The notes beneath the pieces were generated by a model. The model was not told the origin of the DNA. It made no database searches and saw nothing but the letters and a program-made list of their open reading frames with translations. The position numbers were made by a program, and so were the translations under genes. From Comamonas sp. JUb58 (lineage in GTDB: Bacteria > Pseudomonadota > Gammaproteobacteria > Burkholderiales > Burkholderiaceae_C): a DNA stretch of 64,000 nt. Positions 61,958 to 64,000 of this stretch are shown here, one piece after another (positions within the stretch are counted from its first letter, which is position 1; each line of letters starts with the position of its first letter). Location: assembly GCF_004364775.1 (NCBI RefSeq), contig NZ_SOAL01000009.1:124001-188000 (forward strand). The letters run 5' to 3'.

Positions 61958-63034
61958 TTACTTCAGCACCCAGCCGTTGAACTTCTCGATCACCGCAGCC
62001 TGGTTGGCCACCCAGTACTTGGCATCGATCTGCACGCCGTTCTTGATGTTGTCGGGATAGGTGGGCGAGTCCTTGGCCAGCTCGGGCTTGATGTACTTGA
62101 AGGCCTCGGGCTGGGTCACGCCGGCGGCAAAGTACTGGCTGAGCGAGCCCATGCGCTGGGGCTCGGACGCGAACTTGATGAACTCGCGGCAGGCATCGGC
62201 ATTGGGCGTGCCCGCCAGGATGGACCAGCTGTCGACGCCCCAGATGTTCTGGTTCCAGACGATGCCGATCTTGGCGCCATCGGCATTGGCCGACTGCGGG
62301 CGTGACACCCAGGTGGCGATCATGTCCACTTCGCCAGACTTGAGCATCTGCTCGACCTGGGCACCGGAGTTCCACCAGACATCGATCTTGGGCTTGATCT
62401 CGTCGAGGGCCTTGAAGGCGCGGTCCAGATCCAGCGGGTACAGCTGCGCGGCTGGCACGCCCGAGGCCATCGCGGCCTGCTCCAGCGTGTCGAACGGGTG
62501 CTTGCGGATACCACGGCGGCCGGGGAAGTCTTTCACGTTCCAGAAATCGGCCCAGGACTTGGGCGCTGCGCGGCCCTTGAAGGCCTCTTCGCGGTAGGCC
62601 AGCACGGTGCTGTAGACATTGGTGCCCACGCCGTAGGGCGACATGTACTGCGCCGGGATGGTCTTGACGAAGGGGTCGTTCTCCAGGCCGTGTTTTTCCA
62701 GCAGCACCTTGCCGCCTTCGGTCAGCAGCAGGATGGCGGGCTGGCTGATCTTGGCCATGTCCCAGGTGTAGTTCTTGGTCTCGACCATGCTGCGGATCTG
62801 CGCCACGGGCTCGGCCGTTGCCTGCACCCCCACCACTTCGATGCCGGTCTTCTGCGTGAAAGGCTTGTAGTACACCGCGCCATAGGCCTTGGTGTAGATG
62901 CCGCCGTCATCACGCACCACGATACGCTTGGACGTGGCACGGGCATAACGCAGTACGGCAGGTGCAGCAATCAGGCCTGCGCCAGCCACGGCCGCCTTCA
63001 GTGCGGTGCGACGGGAGGTAGTGATCTCAGTCAT
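61958..63034 (-). CDS. ABC transporter substrate-binding protein with Tat signal
   Basis: A 358-residue periplasmic family-1 type binding protein (PotD/AfuA class). The N-terminus TTSRRTALKAAVAGAGLIAA holds a twin-arginine motif and hydrophobic core, so it is exported folded by Tat. The mature part starts about residue 32 (KRIVVRDDGGIYTKAYGAVY). Lobe sequences such as LTEGGKVLLEK and YGVGTNVYSTVLAYREEAF are typical. It pairs with the downstream ATPase and fused permease. Confidence 0.93.
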   Translation of the reverse strand: MTEITTSRRTALKAAVAGAGLIAAPAVLRYARATSKRIVVRDDGGIYTKAYGAVYYKPFTQKTGIEVVGVQATAEPVAQIRSMVETKNYTWDMAKISQPAILLLTEGGKVLLEKHGLENDPFVKTIPAQYMSPYGVGTNVYSTVLAYREEAFKGRAAPKSWADFWNVKDFPGRRGIRKHPFDTLEQAAMASGVPAAQLYPLDLDRAFKALDEIKPKIDVWWNSGAQVEQMLKSGEVDMIATWVSRPQSANADGAKIGIVWNQNIWGVDSWSILAGTPNADACREFIKFASEPQRMGSLSQYFAAGVTQPEAFKYIKPELAKDSPTYPDNIKNGVQIDAKYWVANQAAVIEKFNGWVLK

Positions 63035-63084
63035 AAAGTGTCCTTTCGAAGGAAGAGGCAGGGGAAGTCAAGGGAGGGAGGGGA

Positions 63085-64000
63085 TCAGGGACCGGGCGGC
63101 AGCAGGCGCCCGGGGTTGAAGCGCTGCTGCGGATCGATGGCGCGCTTGATCGCATGCATCAGATCGAGCTCGACGGCGGGCTTGAACAGCGCCATCTCGT
63201 CGGTCAGCACCTGGCCGATGCCATGCTCGGCACTGAAGGTGCCGGCCAGCGCGCAGGCCACTTCGTTGACCGCCTGCTTGACGCGGTGCGAGAGCTGGTC
63301 CTGCTCGGCGGGCGTGAGCGCCTGCCACTGCGCAAACTGCAGCTGCGGAATGAAGTGCACATTGCCGTCGCCCAGGTGGGCCACGATGATGATGGGCGCG
63401 CCCGGCACCATGCGGTGCGCCGCAGCCGTGGCCTGGCTGATGAAGGCCGGGATGGCCGACAGCGGCACGGCCGGGTCGGTGTTGATGCCGATGCCGGCCT
63501 TCTTGTTGCCTTCGGAGACGCTGTGGCGCACCTCCCACCAGTCGGCCTGCTGCTTGCCGTTGGTGGCGATGGCTGCATCCAGCAGCATGCCCTCTTCGGC
63601 AGCGGCCGACAGGGTCTCTTCCAGCGCGGCAGCCAGCAGGGCCTCGTCGCAGGTATCGGTCAGCTCCACCAGCACATGCCAGGAGTAGCTGGGGCTCAGC
63701 GGCGCACGGCGGTCGGCCACATGGTTCAGCACAATGTTCAGCTGCACATCGTTGAGCATCTCAAAGGCAGACAGCGAGGCACTGCAGCGGCTCTGGAAAC
63801 GGGCCAGCATGTCGATCGCCGCCTGGGGCGATTCCACCGCCAGCCAGGCCATGACACGCGCCGTGGGCAGCGGATGCAGCTTGAGCGTGGCACCGGTGAT
63901 GATGCCCAGCGTGCCTTCGGAGCCAATGAACAAATGCTTGAGATCGAAACCGGTGTTGTTCTTGCGCAGGCCGTAGAGCCCCTCCCAGATGCGGCCATCG
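63085..64000 (-). CDS. FAD-linked D-2-hydroxyacid dehydrogenase, GlcD/Dld type (cut by window end)
   Basis: The C-terminal 304 residues of an FAD-binding oxidase; the frame is open to base 64000, so the N-terminus lies outside. The sequence enters with WEGLYGLRKNNTGFDLKHLF, then FIGSEGTLGIIT, the end of the PCMH FAD-binding domain. The cap domain carries the conserved HLGDGNVHF and EHGIGQVLTDEM, ending with DPQQRFNPGRLLPPG. Such enzymes oxidise D-lactate, glycolate or D-2-hydroxyglutarate to keto acids. It is the first visible gene of the hydroxyacid operon. Confidence 0.92.
   Translation of the reverse strand, partial: DGRIWEGLYGLRKNNTGFDLKHLFIGSEGTLGIITGATLKLHPLPTARVMAWLAVESPQAAIDMLARFQSRCSASLSAFEMLNDVQLNIVLNHVADRRAPLSPSYSWHVLVELTDTCDEALLAAALEETLSAAAEEGMLLDAAIATNGKQQADWWEVRHSVSEGNKKAGIGINTDPAVPLSAIPAFISQATAAAHRMVPGAPIIIVAHLGDGNVHFIPQLQFAQWQALTPAEQDQLSHRVKQAVNEVACALAGTFSAEHGIGQVLTDEMALFKPAVELDLMHAIKRAIDPQQRFNPGRLLPPGP

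Overview
The window is high-GC, gene-dense chromosomal DNA. It carries a complete narK1-narK2-narGHJI nitrate respiration locus of the Pseudomonas/Burkholderiales type, a metH lacking its homocysteine domain behind an S-adenosylhomocysteine riboswitch, GTP-dependent PEP carboxykinase, many LysR regulators and Burkholderiales-style small genes. These suggest a beta-proteobacterium of the family Comamonadaceae, probably Comamonas or a close relative. This is inferred from gene content, not from a marker gene. I see no rRNA, tRNA, CRISPR array, prophage or intact insertion sequence.

Layout. 1-3.5 kb: the end of an MscK-type mechanosensitive channel, a LysR regulator divergent from a PACE-family biocide efflux protein, and the glutamate permease gltS. 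3.7-6.6 kb: riboswitch-controlled metH. 6.6-8.4 kb: a hipBA toxin-antitoxin pair with an operator array. 8.4-11.6 kb: a DUF4304 protein and an amino-acid ABC importer without its ATPase. 11.6-17.2 kb: a lipoprotein glycerophosphodiesterase with a Pho-box-like site, an SDR/LysR pair, an RRM protein and an ankyrin protein. 17.3-23.8 kb: a membrane protein, then dctA-gntR-rluE with TTGTATACAA-type operators, ridA, a TenA-like gene and threonine dehydratase.

23.8-39.7 kb is the respiratory core. An FNR-type box precedes narK1-narK2-narG-cupin-narH-narJ-narI-ppiC, most of which overlap or nearly touch. A 1.1-kb array of inverted and direct repeat elements and a DUF3079 gene follow. A second anaerobic operon then encodes a hemerythrin protein with NarX and NarL. 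A universal stress gene at 49.2 kb has its own FNR-type site, so these loci probably respond together to low oxygen.

39.7-55.9 kb holds a MocR regulator facing a LysE exporter, a 48-residue membrane protein, pckG, several LysR regulators (one ArgP-like beside dadA), a metallophosphoesterase, a Fic AMPylase-like protein, ilvE, an alpha/beta-hydrolase-fold protein lacking the nucleophile serine, a flavin reductase and fpr.

56-64 kb is one minus-strand catabolic operon: an FAD-linked D-2-hydroxyacid dehydrogenase (cut by the window edge), a Tat-exported binding protein, an ATPase, a fused two-domain permease, a DapA-like aldolase, an FMN L-2-hydroxyacid oxidase and an IclR regulator. The gene set suggests uptake of an organic acid, oxidation of both stereoisomers to a 2-keto acid, and retro-aldol cleavage. 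The substrate cannot be read from the sequence.
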